A model generated the notes under the pieces. It did no database searches and had not been told where the DNA came from. It saw nothing but the letters and a program-made list of their open reading frames with translations. From the NCBI GenBank assembly GCA_045542115.1, contig JAZQKK010000019.1:124001-188000 (forward strand): a stretch of DNA of 64,000 bases, given 5' to 3'. Source of the DNA: RGIG995 sp045542115. Lineage in GTDB: Bacteria; Bacillota; Clostridia; Oscillospirales; UBA644. Positions 62,866 through 64,000 of this stretch are shown here, one piece after another; position 1 is the stretch's first letter, and each line of letters starts with the position of its first letter. The position numbers and the translations under genes were made by a program.

Positions 62866-62894
62866 ATTATAGCACAGGGGGATAAAAATGTCAA
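62866..62894 (-). promoter_or_regulatory. perfect consensus promoter of the ncRNA candidate
   Basis: Minus strand TTGACA (62894-62889), 17-nt spacer, TATAAT (62871-62866). Both hexamers match consensus exactly, as is usual for strong stable-RNA promoters. Confidence 0.85.
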
Positions 62895-63061
62895 GTGATT
62901 TTTTATAAATTTATAAAATTCATTCGTTTTGGAGATAAGAGCCAAAGATGGAAGATAAAATTTGTAAATATTGCACAAAAACAGAGGATAAATATCGGTT
63001 TTACAACCTTTTTCTCTTGTATTATTATACATTTATGCAAATGTTTTAAGCAAAAAAAAGA
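62895..63061. other. AT-rich intergenic stretch without visible gene
   Basis: Very AT-rich DNA between the ncRNA promoter and the SGNH terminator. No coding frame with a ribosome site or clear structure is seen. It may act as an UP-like element for the ncRNA promoter, which is inference. Confidence 0.4.
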
Positions 63062-63082
63062 CCGGCAGAATGTCTCTGCCGG
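63054..63082 (-). terminator. terminator of the SGNH hydrolase gene
   Basis: Perfect 8-bp stem CCGGCAGA/TCTGCCGG (63062-63069 with 63075-63082), followed on the minus strand by TCTTTTTTTTG, about 15 bp after the stop. Confidence 0.85.
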
Positions 63083-63097
63083 CAGATTGGATTCCGT

Positions 63098-63865
63098 TCA
63101 GTGGGGGAGAAAACCAACGTGGTTAAAATCCTTGTGATTGTGGCGGATGATGTAATCGGTATAGGACAGTATCATCTTTGCCGTCAAGGCGTATCCCATC
63201 GGATTCATATGACCGTTCAGGAAGAACTTTTCCCGGAAGGCCTCGTCGTAACAAGGGGCGTAGCGATGCAGGTCAATCACGTAGCACCCGTCGAATTTCT
63301 TTGCAATTTCGTAGAGCAGTTCCGTAATTTTTGCTCCCTGCTCCGTCCACTCGGGCTTTTTGTCCCTGGGGGGCGCAATCAAGAACAGTTTTGCTCCCGG
63401 GGAGATTTCCCGATACCGTTGAAGAATCGTTCCGTAGCGGCCGGCGAAGGTTTCGGGATTGTTGTCGTGCCAATCCTCTTTTACGTCATCGGCGGTGCCC
63501 AATTGCTGATGGCAATTGAAAATATCGTTCACCCCAAGGGCAACGTAGTAGGCTTGGCATTTCAACTCCGGATTCCAGAACCCCTTTTCGTCTGCAAAGG
63601 TATCCAGATACCACTTGCAAGTCATTCCCCCCCGGGAGAAATTATAAACCTTGCTCCCGGTGGTCCGGGCCATAAACTGCCCCCAGGAATACTCGTACAT
63701 ATCGTAGTATCCTCTACTGCCGTCTTCTTTGAAAATCTCAAATTCTCCGGAAGAAAGGCTGTCGCCCACACAGGCTACCGTGCGAAAGATGGAGCAAAAG
63801 CCGCCGTCGTCCACCAAGCGGTCCAGGGGCTGTTCCTTTTCGTCAAAATAATGCATCCAATCCAT
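63098..63865 (-). CDS. SGNH/GDSL-type hydrolase
   Basis: 255 aa, ATG after CAGGAGAACAGA. SGNH motifs are visible: block I VACVGDSLSSG with the nucleophile Ser, block II FSRGGMT (Gly), block III LGVNDIF (Asn), and late NGHMNPMGYALT with His. Such enzymes cleave ester bonds, often acetyl groups on sugars. No signal peptide is present, so it is cytoplasmic. It lies 36 bp after the transporter-like gene cut by the window edge and may share its transcript. Confidence 0.85.
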   Translation of the reverse strand: MDWMHYFDEKEQPLDRLVDDGGFCSIFRTVACVGDSLSSGEFEIFKEDGSRGYYDMYEYSWGQFMARTTGSKVYNFSRGGMTCKWYLDTFADEKGFWNPELKCQAYYVALGVNDIFNCHQQLGTADDVKEDWHDNNPETFAGRYGTILQRYREISPGAKLFLIAPPRDKKPEWTEQGAKITELLYEIAKKFDGCYVIDLHRYAPCYDEAFREKFFLNGHMNPMGYALTAKMILSYTDYIIRHNHKDFNHVGFLPH

Positions 63866-63901
63866 TCTGTTCTCCTGAATATGTTAAAATGCTTTTTTCG
63901 A

Positions 63902-64000
63902 TTAACCTTCCATTCCTTCCAGCACACCCAAAAGGATGATACCGGCAATGGCAAGACCCACGGCGCAGTAATGTTTCCAGGACAGTTTTTCTTTCAGGAA
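63902..64000 (-). CDS. EamA/DMT-type transporter, C-terminal end only
   Basis: Only the last 32 residues and stop are inside the window. FLKEKLSWKHYCAVGLAIAG followed by IILLGVLEGMEG is one final membrane helix with the polar start typical of EamA/drug-metabolite transporters. Identity rests on this helix alone. Confidence 0.5.
   Translation of the reverse strand, partial: FLKEKLSWKHYCAVGLAIAGIILLGVLEGMEG

Overview
The window looks like chromosomal DNA of a Gram-positive Clostridia (Firmicutes) bacterium, probably a gut fermenter. This is inferred from strong GGAGG ribosome binding sites, 4-bp ATGA gene overlaps, consensus TTGACA-N17-TATAAT promoters, Rho-independent terminators, secreted multidomain proteins with signal peptides, and an anaerobic corrinoid methyltransferase locus. 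No rRNA, tRNA, CRISPR array, insertion sequence or prophage was recognised.

Left part (1-28 kb) is mostly housekeeping. Two tandem NodB-type deacetylases follow a sugar isomerase (1-3294, minus). secA leads a minus-strand operon ending in a VTC-type polyphosphate polymerase and a DUF4956 membrane protein (3502-8452). On the plus strand are a ComM/YifB ATPase, an intergenic cluster of DnaA-box-like sites, murE with a non-DAP specificity motif, four co-transcribed membrane or unknown genes, an alpha/beta hydrolase, and metF-metH. The minus strand then carries a ruvCAB operon extended by three further genes, and a ychF operon with a flavin reductase, a protein of unknown function and an ECF transporter S component.

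Middle part (28-54.4 kb) is carbohydrate-active. It holds an AraC regulator divergent from a GH127 arabinofuranosidase, a GH116 gene followed by its own LacI regulator, and a minus-strand run of very large secreted proteins: GH2, a carbohydrate-binding protein and two metallophosphoesterases, one of 1789 aa. All four end in a related C-terminal domain. Two AraC regulators and a GH36 alpha-galactosidase complete it. Promoters and candidate operators are visible at most of these genes.

Right part (54.5-62.5 kb) is a minus-strand corrinoid methyltransferase operon: an iron-sulfur/ASKHA corrinoid-activating protein, a DUF2284 protein, four divergent URO-D-family methyltransferase-like proteins, and one open frame that joins an AraC regulator to a corrinoid protein. 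It has its own promoter. Upstream lies a gene-free stretch with a perfect promoter driving a highly structured presumptive non-coding RNA. An SGNH hydrolase and the end of an EamA/DMT-type transporter close the window.

The most unusual elements are the AraC-corrinoid fusion and its methyltransferase operon, the structured RNA at about 62.6-62.86 kb, the shared C-terminal domain of the four giant exoproteins (including a recent near-identical 337-bp duplication), the unknown four-gene membrane cassette after murE, and the DnaA-box cluster before murE.
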